Source of the DNA: Burkholderia sp. Ac-20365
Lineage (GTDB): Bacteria; Pseudomonadota; Gammaproteobacteria; Burkholderiales; Burkholderiaceae
Assembly: GCF_017104715.1 (NCBI RefSeq)
Contig: NZ_JAAGPI010000013.1
Span: 156,948-220,947, forward strand
Reading direction: 5' to 3'
Length of the DNA stretch: 64,000 nt
Shown: piece after piece, positions 1 through 8,434 of the stretch
How positions within the stretch are numbered: position 1 is the stretch's first letter
Layout: each line of letters opens with the position of its first letter
Notes under the pieces: generated by a model
What the model saw: the letters and a program-made list of their open reading frames with translations, nothing else
Told to the model about the DNA's origin: nothing
Database searches by the model: none
Translations under genes and position numbers: made by a program

Positions 1-2
1 TC

Positions 3-887
3 TGGATGGCGCCTTCCGCCCCGCGCTGTTCGTTCCCGACTACGCACGCGTGCTTCCGAGGCTTGCTGCCGGCCGGTATCGCGAGCATCAGCCGGTTGCT
101 GGAAGGGCACGACGTCGTGCTGGTCGTCGGCGCGCCGGTGTTCCGCTATCACCAGTACGAGCCGGGCGAGTACCTGCCGAAAGGCACGCGCCTGATCGCG
201 ATCACCTGCGACATCAACGAAGCGACGCGCGCGCCGATGGGCGACGCGATCATCGCCGATATCGCGCCTACGTTGCGTGCGCTGGCTGGACGAGTCACGC
301 AGAGCACGCGGCCGATGCCTGCTGCGATGCGTCGTCCGGAGCCAGCCGAGGAGCAGGCGGGCCCGCTCGCGCCGGAACGCGTATTCGACATACTCGACGA
401 CATGGCGCCGCGCGATGCAATCTACGTGAACGAATCGACGTCCACGACGAACACGTTGTGGCAGCGCCTTCGCGTGACGGAGCAGGGCAGCTACTACTTC
501 GCCGCAGCGGGCGGGCTCGGCTTTGCATTGCCTGCAGCAGTCGGCATTCAGCTTGCGAAGCCGGAGCGCCGCGTAATCGGCGTGATCGGTGACGGCTCAG
601 CGAATTACGGCATTCAGGCGCTGTGGACCGCCGCGCAATACAACATTCCAGCGATCTTCATCATCATGAAGAACGGCACGTATGGCGCGCTGCGCTGGTT
701 CGCGGGCGTGTTGCACGCTGAAAACGTGCCGGGGCTCGATGTGCCGGGTCTCGACTTTTGCGCACTGGCGCGCGGCTATGGCGTGGAGGCGTTGCATGCG
801 GACTCTGGCGAAACGCTCACGCGCGCATTGCGACAGGCACTCGCGAGCAACAAGCCGATGCTCATCGAGGTCGAGACGCGCGCCTGA
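3..887 (+). CDS. mdlC: Benzoylformate decarboxylase, 3' part (5' end outside window)
   Basis: Thiamine-diphosphate enzyme that decarboxylates benzoylformate to benzaldehyde, the third step of mandelate catabolism. The visible 294 residues run from the middle domain to the C-terminus. The ThDP/Mg motif is seen as GDGSANYG followed about 25 residues later by IIMKNGTYGALRWF, the latter nearly identical to Pseudomonas putida MdlC as I recall it. The TTHACFRG stretch carries the active-site His equivalent to P. putida His281. The reading frame is open to the first bases of the window, so the gene begins upstream; the ATG at 6 is internal. mdlB follows after 19 nt, so the two are probably cotranscribed. 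Confidence is high because the two downstream genes are the partner enzymes. Confidence 0.95.
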   Translation, partial: WMAPSAPRCSFPTTHACFRGLLPAGIASISRLLEGHDVVLVVGAPVFRYHQYEPGEYLPKGTRLIAITCDINEATRAPMGDAIIADIAPTLRALAGRVTQSTRPMPAAMRRPEPAEEQAGPLAPERVFDILDDMAPRDAIYVNESTSTTNTLWQRLRVTEQGSYYFAAAGGLGFALPAAVGIQLAKPERRVIGVIGDGSANYGIQALWTAAQYNIPAIFIIMKNGTYGALRWFAGVLHAENVPGLDVPGLDFCALARGYGVEALHADSGETLTRALRQALASNKPMLIEVETRA

Positions 888-906
888 GAATGCAAAGGAC
901 CGAGCT

Positions 907-2079
907 ATGAGCAAGCCAGTCAACGTCGCGGACTTTCGTGCACTCGCGAAGAAGCGGCTTCCCAAGATCGTTTTCGATTATCTGGAAGGCGGCGCGGAAG
1001 ACGAAACGGGATTGCAACACAATCGCGACGTCTATCAAGCGACGAAGTTTCAGCCGAAGCGTCTCGTCGATGTGAGCAGGCGTGATGTGCAGACGTCGCT
1101 GTTCGGCAAGCCGCTGACTGCACCGCTTGTAATCGCGCCGACGGGACTGAACGGCATCTTCTGGCCCGACGGCGATATCGCGCTCGCGCGCGCGGCGGGC
1201 AAGTTTGGCATTCCGTTCGCGCTGTCGACGGCATCGACGGCTTCGATCGAGCAGGTCGCGAAGGCGGCGACGGGCGAATTGTGGTTCCAGCTTTACGTCG
1301 TGCATCGCAAGCTGGCGGAACTGCTGGTCAAGCGTGCATTGGCCGCGGGCTACACGACGCTGATCCTGACCACGGATGTCGGCGTCAACGGCAAGCGCGA
1401 GCGCGACATGCGCAACGGCTTCGGCATGCCGATGCACTACAGCCTGCGCACGATCGCAGATGGCGCGCTGCATCCGCGCTGGTCGCTGGATTTGCTGCGG
1501 CACGGCATGCCGCAACTGGCGAACTTTGCCAGCGCCGATGTCAAGGACACGGAATTGCAGGCCGCATTGATGAGCCGTCAGATGGACGCGAGTTTCGCGT
1601 GGGACGACCTGAAGTGGTTGCGCGATCGGTGGCCGCACACGCTGCTGATCAAAGGCATCAGCCGTGCCGACGATGCACAGCGCTGCATTGCGCTCGGCGC
1701 AGACGGCGTGATCCTGTCGAATCACGGCGGCCGTCAACTGGACAGCGCGATTGCGCCGTTCGAAGCGTTGCGCGAAACGGTATCGCGGGTCGATGCGCCT
1801 GTGTTGATCGATAGCGGTATCCGTCGCGGATCGGATGTCGTCAAAGCGGTTGCGATGGGCGCGAAGGCAGTGCTGCTCGGCAGGGCGACGCTGTACGGTC
1901 TCGCGGCGCGCGGCGAGCCAGGCGTCGAATCCGTGCTGTCGATCATGAAGAGCGAGATCGATACGACGCTCGCGCAGATTGGCTGCGCTGACATCAACCG
2001 GCTTTCGCGCGATTATCTCTGGACACACGAGCCGCGCGACTCCCGCGTCGCGGCCATTCAGGATTATCTCGAATCATGA
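907..2079 (+). CDS. mdlB: (S)-mandelate dehydrogenase (FMN-dependent)
   Basis: Oxidises (S)-mandelate to benzoylformate with FMN, passing electrons to the membrane quinone pool. 390 residues; the P. putida enzyme has 393. The alpha-hydroxy-acid dehydrogenase fold is clear: FDYLEGGAEDE near the N-terminus, PTGLNGIFWPDGD at about 78, and the catalytic base in ILSNHGGRQLD (His273, Arg276). RHGMPQLANF at about 198 lies in the segment that anchors the P. putida enzyme to the membrane. The start at 907 follows an AAAGGA Shine-Dalgarno. Its TGA overlaps the ATG of mdlA as ATGA, indicating translational coupling. A lactate dehydrogenase is much less likely given the flanking mdlC and mdlA. Confidence 0.95.
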   Translation: MSKPVNVADFRALAKKRLPKIVFDYLEGGAEDETGLQHNRDVYQATKFQPKRLVDVSRRDVQTSLFGKPLTAPLVIAPTGLNGIFWPDGDIALARAAGKFGIPFALSTASTASIEQVAKAATGELWFQLYVVHRKLAELLVKRALAAGYTTLILTTDVGVNGKRERDMRNGFGMPMHYSLRTIADGALHPRWSLDLLRHGMPQLANFASADVKDTELQAALMSRQMDASFAWDDLKWLRDRWPHTLLIKGISRADDAQRCIALGADGVILSNHGGRQLDSAIAPFEALRETVSRVDAPVLIDSGIRRGSDVVKAVAMGAKAVLLGRATLYGLAARGEPGVESVLSIMKSEIDTTLAQIGCADINRLSRDYLWTHEPRDSRVAAIQDYLES

Positions 2080-3155
2080 ACGATATTCAGATCACCGACC
2101 TGCGCGCACGGGCTGTCAACGTGCCGCTGCAATATCCGATCAGAACAGCAGTCGGCACGGTCGATACCGCGCCGCTGGTACTGATCGACCTGATGACGGA
2201 CGCGAATGTAACCGGTAGCGCGTATCTGTTCACGTATACGCCGCTGGCATTGAAACCTGTGCAGCGCATGGTCGAAGAGCTGGCAGTGCTCGTAAAGGGC
2301 ATGCTTGTCGCGCCGTACGAAATCGACAGGCTGATGCAATCGAAGTTCAGGCTCATCGGGCATACGGGCATTCTGCGGATGGCGACGGCGGGCATCGATA
2401 TGGCCGTGTGGGACGCAAAGGCGAAGCTGCACGGCGTGCCGCTCGTGACGCTGCTCGGTGGCGTGCCGCGCCCGATTGCCGCCTACGACAGCCACGGCAT
2501 GGACGACGTCGATCTCGCGCAAAGGCGCGCACACGATGCCGCCAATGCAGGCTTCAAGGCGATCAAGACGAAGATCGGTTATCCGACGCTCGCGCATGAC
2601 GTGAAGGTGGTGCGCGCGATTCGTGAAGTCGTCGGCGACGCCGTGCAGATCATGGTCGATTACAACCAGGGGCTAAGCGTGCCGGAAGCGATGCGCCGTG
2701 GCCGGGTGATCGAACAGGAAGGCGTGGCGTGGATAGAGGAACCGACCGTACAGCACGACTACGTCGGTCACGCATTGATACGCGAGGCACTGCACGCGCC
2801 CGTACAAATGGGCGAGAACTGGTTCGGCCCTGAAGAAATGACGAAGGCGATCGCAGCAGGCGCATGCGATCTGTGCATGCCGGACGTCATGAAGATCGGC
2901 GGCGTGACGGGGTGGCTGCGAGCCAGCGCGCTTGCAGAGCAGCATGGCCTGCCGATGTCGAGCCACATCTTTCAGGAGTTCAGCGCGCATCTGCTGGCCG
3001 TCAGTCCAAGATGCCACTGGCTAGAATGCATGGACGTGGCGGCGCCCGTTATCGAACCTGTTCTGCAGTTCAAGGACGGCATGGCGCATATCGACGATAT
3101 GCCAGGCGCGGGAATTATCTGGAATGAAGAGGCAGTGAAACGCTTTCTCGTTTGA
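2076..3155 (+). CDS. mdlA: Mandelate racemase
   Basis: Enolase-superfamily enzyme interconverting (R)- and (S)-mandelate so that both enantiomers enter the pathway. It has 359 residues, the same length as the P. putida enzyme, and every catalytic residue falls at the same number: Lys164 and Lys166 (KTK), metal ligands Asp195, Glu221 and Glu247, Asp270, His297 and Glu317. This separates it from the many dehydratases of the same subgroup. The ATG overlaps the mdlB stop (ATGA). The 110-nt gap to the transporter gene carries two small inverted repeats, so a separate control point may follow. Confidence 0.96.
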   Translation: MNDIQITDLRARAVNVPLQYPIRTAVGTVDTAPLVLIDLMTDANVTGSAYLFTYTPLALKPVQRMVEELAVLVKGMLVAPYEIDRLMQSKFRLIGHTGILRMATAGIDMAVWDAKAKLHGVPLVTLLGGVPRPIAAYDSHGMDDVDLAQRRAHDAANAGFKAIKTKIGYPTLAHDVKVVRAIREVVGDAVQIMVDYNQGLSVPEAMRRGRVIEQEGVAWIEEPTVQHDYVGHALIREALHAPVQMGENWFGPEEMTKAIAAGACDLCMPDVMKIGGVTGWLRASALAEQHGLPMSSHIFQEFSAHLLAVSPRCHWLECMDVAAPVIEPVLQFKDGMAHIDDMPGAGIIWNEEAVKRFLV

Positions 3156-3165
3156 GTGACACGCT

Positions 3166-3213
3166 TTCGCATCGAATGGTGCGAATGACAATTATGTAAT
3201 TCGGTATCCGAAT
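3166..3213. promoter_or_regulatory. Two inverted repeats in the mdlA-transporter gap
   Basis: TTCGCA and TGCGAA, separated by 8 nt, form an inverted repeat at 3166-3185. ATTCGG-TAT-CCGAAT follows at 3199-3213. Neither is followed by a T-run, so they look more like protein-binding sites or mRNA hairpins than an intrinsic terminator. They sit 50-100 nt before the transporter start. The regulator is unknown; the AraC protein at the end of the cluster is one candidate, though AraC sites are usually direct repeats. Confidence 0.35.
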
Positions 3214-3265
3214 CAATGCGCCATCAAGAGCGCCATTTCAATCATCAAAAACTTGGAGACAAAAC

Positions 3266-4615
3266 ATGAGCCGGAACATCTTCGACGATGCGCTGGGGGA
3301 TCTACGCGTGAACAGGTTTCATCTGATGATCCTGTTCTGGTGTTCGATGCTGATGCTGTTCGACGGCTATGATCTCGTGATCTACGGTTCGGTGCTGTCC
3401 CAGTTGATGAGCGAATGGCATCTTTCGCCCGTCACGGCGGGGATCATCGGCAGCAGCGCGTTGTTCGGCATGATGATCGGCGCATTGACGCTCGGCAGTT
3501 CGTCCGACCGCTTCGGACGACGGCGCGTCATTCTCACCTGTCTGATCGTGTTCGGTATTGCTGCGCTCGGCAACGGCTTCTGCGACAACGCAAGCCAGTT
3601 CACGGTCTGCCGCTTCCTGACGGGTGTCGGACTGGGCGGCATGGTGCCGAACATCGTTGCGTTGATGACGGAGATGTCGCCGCGCAGCAAGCGCAACATC
3701 ATGGTCACGTTGATGCTGAGTTTCTTTTCGGTGGGTGGTGTGATCGCGGCGCTGACTGGCATGGTCGTGACGCCGTCGTTCGGGTGGCGGGCAAACTTTC
3801 TGATTGCAGGCCTGCCGTTGCTTACTTTTCCTTTGCTTTACCGCTGGTTGCCCGAGTCGATCAGCTATCTTCTGGCTAACGGACGCTATGCGCAGGCCGA
3901 GCCGATCCTGAAACGCTATGCACCGGAATATCGCGGCACGGCAGCAGCGCTCGCCGCGTTTGCGGACGAACACGGCCATCGGTCTGGCCGCTCTCGTACA
4001 GTCGAACTGTTCACGAACGGCCGGGCCGTCGACACCTTGCTGCTATGGCTCGCATTTGGCATGTGCATGCTGATGGTCTATGGCCTCAATACCTGGCTGC
4101 CCAAGCTGATGTCCGCGAACGGCTATTCGATCGGTTCGAGTCTGACGTTCCTGATCACGCTCAACGTTGGCGCGATGCTCGGCGGTTTGTTCAGCGGCTG
4201 GCTCGCGGATCGCTATGGCGGCAAGCCGACGCTGTTTCTGTTTTTCGTGGTCGCTGCGTTGTCGATCGATCTGCTCGGATACCGGCAAAGCCCGCTGGTG
4301 CTCAACGTGCTGCTGATGTGCGCAGGCGCGACGACAATTGGCACGCTCGCCATCGTGCACGCGTTCGCCGCGCAGCACTATCCTGCATCGATTCGATCGA
4401 CAGGCGTCGGCTGGGCCGCTGCGGCCGGGCGCCTGGGCGCGGTTGCCGGGCCGGCGATGGGCGGCTATCTTCTGAACCAGCGTTATCCGATCAGTTTCAA
4501 TTTCATGGTTTTCGCAATCCCTGGCGTGGTGGCGGCCATTGCGGTGCTGCTTATCTCACGGCGCGGCAAGGCGCTTGCAAGCGATGCGCAAACCCTGGCC
4601 GCACGCGCTGAATAA
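3266..4615 (+). CDS. MFS aromatic acid:H+ symporter, probable mandelate/benzoylformate uptake
   Basis: Major facilitator protein of 449 residues with about 12 membrane segments. The first helix carries LMLFDGYDLVIYG, the DGYD signature of the aromatic acid:H+ symporter (AAHS) family (BenK, PcaK, MhbT). The helix 2-3 loop has GSSSDRFGRRRV, and a GWLADRYGGK loop lies in the second half. It sits between mdlA and the benzaldehyde dehydrogenase on the same strand, so mandelate or a related aryl acid is the likely substrate; this is inference from context. The start at 3266 has a TTGGAG Shine-Dalgarno, and the same TTTGGAGACG-type leader precedes the next gene. Confidence 0.88.
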   Translation: MSRNIFDDALGDLRVNRFHLMILFWCSMLMLFDGYDLVIYGSVLSQLMSEWHLSPVTAGIIGSSALFGMMIGALTLGSSSDRFGRRRVILTCLIVFGIAALGNGFCDNASQFTVCRFLTGVGLGGMVPNIVALMTEMSPRSKRNIMVTLMLSFFSVGGVIAALTGMVVTPSFGWRANFLIAGLPLLTFPLLYRWLPESISYLLANGRYAQAEPILKRYAPEYRGTAAALAAFADEHGHRSGRSRTVELFTNGRAVDTLLLWLAFGMCMLMVYGLNTWLPKLMSANGYSIGSSLTFLITLNVGAMLGGLFSGWLADRYGGKPTLFLFFVVAALSIDLLGYRQSPLVLNVLLMCAGATTIGTLAIVHAFAAQHYPASIRSTGVGWAAAAGRLGAVAGPAMGGYLLNQRYPISFNFMVFAIPGVVAAIAVLLISRRGKALASDAQTLAARAE

Positions 4616-4644
4616 CGCGATTCAACTGTCTTTGGAGACGATAT

Positions 4645-6108
4645 ATGACCAACGTCAATCAGACGCGCAAGTGGGAAGGGCGCATTTTTTCTAACGGATG
4701 GACGAACAGCGCGGGTGGCGCGGCCGATGTGATCGAACCGTCGACGGGCGAAACACTCGCGCGCATCGGCATGGGGCTTCCCGAGGATATCGACCGCGCG
4801 GCGAATGCGGCCCATGTGGCGCAGCACGCGTGGGCATCGACACCATTCGACCAGCGCGCCGCAATTCTGCGCGAAGCCGCGCGTCTGCTGAAAGAGCGCG
4901 CGCCGCAGATCAACGACTGGAACGTGCGCGAGTGCGGCTCCACGCGCGCCAAAGCAGAGTGGGAATTGCACGCGACCTGCGAACAACTGCTGATGGCCGC
5001 CGCGATGACGATGCAGCCCGACGGCGAGCTTTATCCGTCTTCGATGCCCGGCCGTTTGAACTTCTGCCGGCACGTGCCGATTGGCGTCGTCGGCGTGATC
5101 GCGCCATGGAATTTCCCGATTCTTCTCGCGATGCGCTCGGTCGCGCCCGCGCTCGCTGTCGGCAACGCCGTCATTCTGAAGCCCGATCCGCAAAGCGCGG
5201 TGGCAGGCGGTCTGCTGCTCGCGGAAGTATTCGAGGATGCCGGCCTGCCCGCTGGCGTGTTCCATGTGATTCCAGGCGGACCGGCAACCGGCGATGCGCT
5301 GGTGCGTCATCAGAAAGTCGGGATGATTTCGTTCACGGGATCGACGGCCGTGGGGCGGTCGATCGGCGCGGTATGCGGTCAGATGCTGAAAAAGGTCGCG
5401 CTGGAACTGGGCGGCAACAATGCGATCGTCGTGCTCGACGATGCCGATGTCGATGCGGCTGCATCGAATGGCGCGTGGGGTTCGTTCCTTCATCAAGGCC
5501 AGATCTGCATGCAGACGGGGCGGCATCTCGTGCATCGTTCGATTGCAGAGGAATACGCGACGAAGCTGGCCGCCCGCGCGAAGAATCTGCACGTCGGCAA
5601 TCCGTACCGCGAGCAGGTGCATCTCGGACCGCTGATCAATCAGAAGCAGCGGGATCGTATCGACGGGATCGTGAAGCAGAGCATCGCGTTGGGCGCGACG
5701 CTGCTGGCGGGCGGGCAATATGAGCGCCTGTTTTACCAGCCGACCGTGCTGGCTGGCGTCACACCCGCCATGCCCGCGTTCACCGAAGAGATCTTCGGAC
5801 CCGTCGCGCCCATCACCGTCTTCGATATCGACGATGAAGCCGTCGCGCTCGTCAATGCATCGGAATATGGACTCGCGGCGGCCGTGCACACGCGGTCGCT
5901 GTCGCGCGGTCTAGCGATGTCGTCGCGGGTTCGCGCGGGCATGGTGCATATCAACGATCAGACCGTGAACAACGAGTTCCAGGTGCCGTTCGGCGGCATG
6001 GGCGCGTCGGGCAATGGCGGAAGGTTTGGCGGACCGGCGAATCTCCACGAGTTCACGCAGACGCAGTGGGTCAGCGCGGTGGACAAGCCGATCGTCTATC
6101 CGTTCTAG
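4645..6108 (+). CDS. xylC: Benzaldehyde dehydrogenase, XylC type (NAD+)
   Basis: Aldehyde dehydrogenase of 487 residues that would oxidise benzaldehyde from MdlC to benzoate. Segments WNVRECG, GVVGVIAPWNFP, VALELGGNN and FLHQGQICM (catalytic Cys288) match TOL-plasmid XylC closely, and XylC is also 487 residues. The P. putida mandelate operon instead uses the shorter class 3 enzyme MdlD, so this cluster pairs Mdl enzymes with a XylC-type dehydrogenase. The stop TAG (6106-6108) abuts the stop of the convergent araC gene with no base between them. No benzoate-degrading genes are visible, so benzoate must be consumed by genes elsewhere. Confidence 0.92.
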   Translation: MTNVNQTRKWEGRIFSNGWTNSAGGAADVIEPSTGETLARIGMGLPEDIDRAANAAHVAQHAWASTPFDQRAAILREAARLLKERAPQINDWNVRECGSTRAKAEWELHATCEQLLMAAAMTMQPDGELYPSSMPGRLNFCRHVPIGVVGVIAPWNFPILLAMRSVAPALAVGNAVILKPDPQSAVAGGLLLAEVFEDAGLPAGVFHVIPGGPATGDALVRHQKVGMISFTGSTAVGRSIGAVCGQMLKKVALELGGNNAIVVLDDADVDAAASNGAWGSFLHQGQICMQTGRHLVHRSIAEEYATKLAARAKNLHVGNPYREQVHLGPLINQKQRDRIDGIVKQSIALGATLLAGGQYERLFYQPTVLAGVTPAMPAFTEEIFGPVAPITVFDIDDEAVALVNASEYGLAAAVHTRSLSRGLAMSSRVRAGMVHINDQTVNNEFQVPFGGMGASGNGGRFGGPANLHEFTQTQWVSAVDKPIVYPF

Positions 6109-6927
6109 TTACGTGCGTTCATCATCGCGATCGGGCCGGGACGCTTTCGCTGCCGTGTAGCGTCCCGGCGTGGTACCCGTCGCGCGCCTGAACATGTCGA
6201 TGAAGGCGCTCACGTTGTCGTAGCCGAGTTCGAGCGCGATCGTCGTCACGCTGACGCCTTCCGCGACCAGTTCCAGCGCGCGCAACAGCCGCGCCTGCGC
6301 ACGCCATTGCGCGAAGCTCATCCCCGTTTCAGCGACGAAGCGCCGGCTCAGCGTGCGCGGCGAAAGCCCGGCCCATTCCGCCCATTCTTCGAGACGCCGG
6401 GAGTCGGAGAGATCGCGGGCCAGCGCATCCGTGATGCGGGCCAACCGCGCATCCTCGGGCGCGGGCAGACCGAGCGATTCGGCTTTCGACGCCGCCAGTT
6501 CATCGAGTATCACGTCGGCGATGCGTGTCTGCTGCGCATCCAGTTGCGTGCCATCCCAGCTTGCTGCGCGGCTGACGGCGGCGCGCAGCAGCGGCGTCGT
6601 GCGGATCGCGCGGGGCTCGGACGGCAGCGCCGCGCAACGCGGCTCCGCGATAAACACGCTCCACCCGGCGAACGGACCGTGCGAGCGCACAGAATGCTCG
6701 CAATGCGGGGGAATCCAGATCGCATGAATCGCGGGCACGACCCACTGCTGCCGGTTCACGCCAACAGACACAAGCCCGCTCAGCGCGCCCATTAGTTGCC
6801 CGCGCGCGTGGCTGTGCGAGGACGTCGCGCGGGACTCGCGCTGCGTGAGTTCGGCGGCAGCCAGAAAAGGCCCATCGGACGACAGGACGAGATCGGGGCG
6901 GATCAGCGGAGTGAGCGGAATCGTCAT
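6109..6927 (-). CDS. AraC-family transcriptional regulator, candidate mandelate regulator
   Basis: A protein of 272 residues with an N-terminal cupin-like sensor (HSHARGQLMGALSG, then IPPHCEHSV) and a C-terminal double helix-turn-helix of AraC type (WAEWAGLSPRTLSRRF; ALELGYDNVSAFIDMFRRATG). I chose the ATG at 6927 because MTIPLTPL begins the usual domain; an upstream in-frame ATG at 6981 would add 18 residues. Neither has a strong Shine-Dalgarno. It lies convergent to the mandelate genes with no spacer, so control of that operon is plausible but not proven. It could equally act on the divergent genes at 7022-8232. Confidence 0.85.
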   Translation of the reverse strand: MTIPLTPLIRPDLVLSSDGPFLAAAELTQRESRATSSHSHARGQLMGALSGLVSVGVNRQQWVVPAIHAIWIPPHCEHSVRSHGPFAGWSVFIAEPRCAALPSEPRAIRTTPLLRAAVSRAASWDGTQLDAQQTRIADVILDELAASKAESLGLPAPEDARLARITDALARDLSDSRRLEEWAEWAGLSPRTLSRRFVAETGMSFAQWRAQARLLRALELVAEGVSVTTIALELGYDNVSAFIDMFRRATGTTPGRYTAAKASRPDRDDERT

Positions 6928-7021
6928 GGCCGGAAAACCGTATCGAATGGCTTTTATACCTGAGTCGCGCCGATCCTGCACACATAGACTGGCTTCATCA
7001 CCACTTCGAGGAGTTCAGTCG

Positions 7022-7276
7022 ATGCGAGCCGAACAGTTTCTTCCCGACCACGTCGATCAGGTCGACATACAGGGCACGACGGTCCGTAAAGGCACCGTTG
7101 CGGCGTTTCTTGCCAACGCGCTGACATGGAGCGATGCGCAAGCGAGCGAGACAGCCCGCGCGCAGGCCGCCGCGGATATCGTCGATGCGTTGCCCGCGCT
7201 GCGCGCGACCGGCTTGTTCGACGTGCTGGAAATTCGCAATCGCGAATTGCGTGTGTGGATCGAGGAGCAGTCATGA
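7022..7276 (+). CDS. Small conserved-looking protein of unknown function (84 aa)
   Basis: I do not recognise a named family. The protein is acidic to neutral, has no signal peptide, and contains VDIQGTTVRKGTVAAFLANAL near the N-terminus and a C-terminal LRATGLFDVLEIRNRELRVW that looks like a short alpha/beta fold. It is very likely real because its TGA overlaps the ATG of the next gene (ATGA at 7273-7276), and GAGGAG within its own 3' end supplies that gene's ribosome-binding site. The two are therefore translationally coupled. Confidence 0.72.
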   Translation: MRAEQFLPDHVDQVDIQGTTVRKGTVAAFLANALTWSDAQASETARAQAAADIVDALPALRATGLFDVLEIRNRELRVWIEEQS

Positions 7277-8232
7277 AAGCGGCCGTTGTTACGCAAGCGG
7301 GCCAGGTGCCTGTGTATGCCGAGTTCGACGCGCCCGTGGCTGAAGCGGGCCATGTACTCATCGACGTCGAAGCTTCCGCATTGAGCCACGTCACACGTGC
7401 GAAGGCGTCGGGCTCGCATTATTCATCGACGGGACGGTTTCCGTTTGTCGCGGGCGTCGATGGCGTGGGACGCCGCGAAGACGGCACGCGCGTGTACTTT
7501 TTCGGGCCTAAGGAGCCGTCGGGCGGTCTCGCGCAGCGAGCGCTCGTGCCGCAGGCGCGATGCCTCGCCATTCCCGAAACGCTCGATCCTGTCAAGGCTG
7601 CAGCGATGGCGATTCCGGGCATGTCGTCATGGGCCGCGCTCACCGAGCGCGCGAAGTTCGTCTCGGGCGAAACGGTTTTGATCAACGGCGCGACGGGCGC
7701 ATCAGGGCGGCTCGCGGTGCAGATCGCGAAGCATCTCGGCGCGGCGTGCGTGATCGCGACGGGGCGTCATCAACAGACGCTCGACGCGTTGAAGGTGCTT
7801 GGCGCCGATCATGTCGTTTCGCTCGCTCAGGACGAAGCGGCGCTGCAGCGCGCGTTCGAGCCGTATTTCCGCGCAGGCGTCGATGTCGTGCTCGACTATC
7901 TGTGGGGACCGGGCGCGCAAACATTGCTGACGTGTGCAGCGCGCTCACTGCCTGATGGATACCCGATGCGCTTCGTGCAGATCGGCTCGATTGGCGGCGC
8001 GACGCTTGAACTGCCTGGCGCGGTGCTGCGTGCATCGGCGATCAGCTTGATGGGTAGTGGGATCGGCAGTGTGCCGTTAGAGCGGCTGATGCATGCGGTC
8101 AGCGAGGTGCTGCACGCGGCTGTGCCCGCAGGCCTCGAGATCGCGACGCTCGCGGTGCCTTTGGAAGAACTGGCCTTGCATTGGCTGAACGATGCGGGAC
8201 GCGCGCGGACGGTGTTCACGATGCAGTCTTGA
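7273..8232 (+). CDS. Zinc-independent quinone oxidoreductase / MDR-family alcohol dehydrogenase-like
   Basis: Medium-chain dehydrogenase/reductase of 319 residues. The Rossmann fold is seen as ETVLINGATGASGRLAVQIAKHLGA at about 135-160, the quinone-oxidoreductase form of the nucleotide motif, and there are no structural or catalytic zinc cysteines. It should use NADPH to reduce quinones or enones; the substrate cannot be told. It starts within the stop of the preceding small gene (ATGA) with GAGGAG upstream. The minus-strand proP-like gene faces it across about 200 nt, in which I see no gene or clear terminator. Confidence 0.85.
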   Translation: MKAAVVTQAGQVPVYAEFDAPVAEAGHVLIDVEASALSHVTRAKASGSHYSSTGRFPFVAGVDGVGRREDGTRVYFFGPKEPSGGLAQRALVPQARCLAIPETLDPVKAAAMAIPGMSSWAALTERAKFVSGETVLINGATGASGRLAVQIAKHLGAACVIATGRHQQTLDALKVLGADHVVSLAQDEAALQRAFEPYFRAGVDVVLDYLWGPGAQTLLTCAARSLPDGYPMRFVQIGSIGGATLELPGAVLRASAISLMGSGIGSVPLERLMHAVSEVLHAAVPAGLEIATLAVPLEELALHWLNDAGRARTVFTMQS

Positions 8233-8434
8233 CAGCGTGACATCTCGCGGCGGTGTTCGATCGATGCCGGTTATGATGAACGCCGGACTTTCAAACAACT
8301 ATTGACGGGATGGAGCATGGTTCGTCAGGCGGAAGCTCCGGCGCACAGCCGTGATCGACACCACGGCGGGCGTGCTTCTGGTTGGGCTCGGCGGTCGGAT
8401 GCTTGCGGGGCGCTGACCGCGCTGCCGTCAGACG

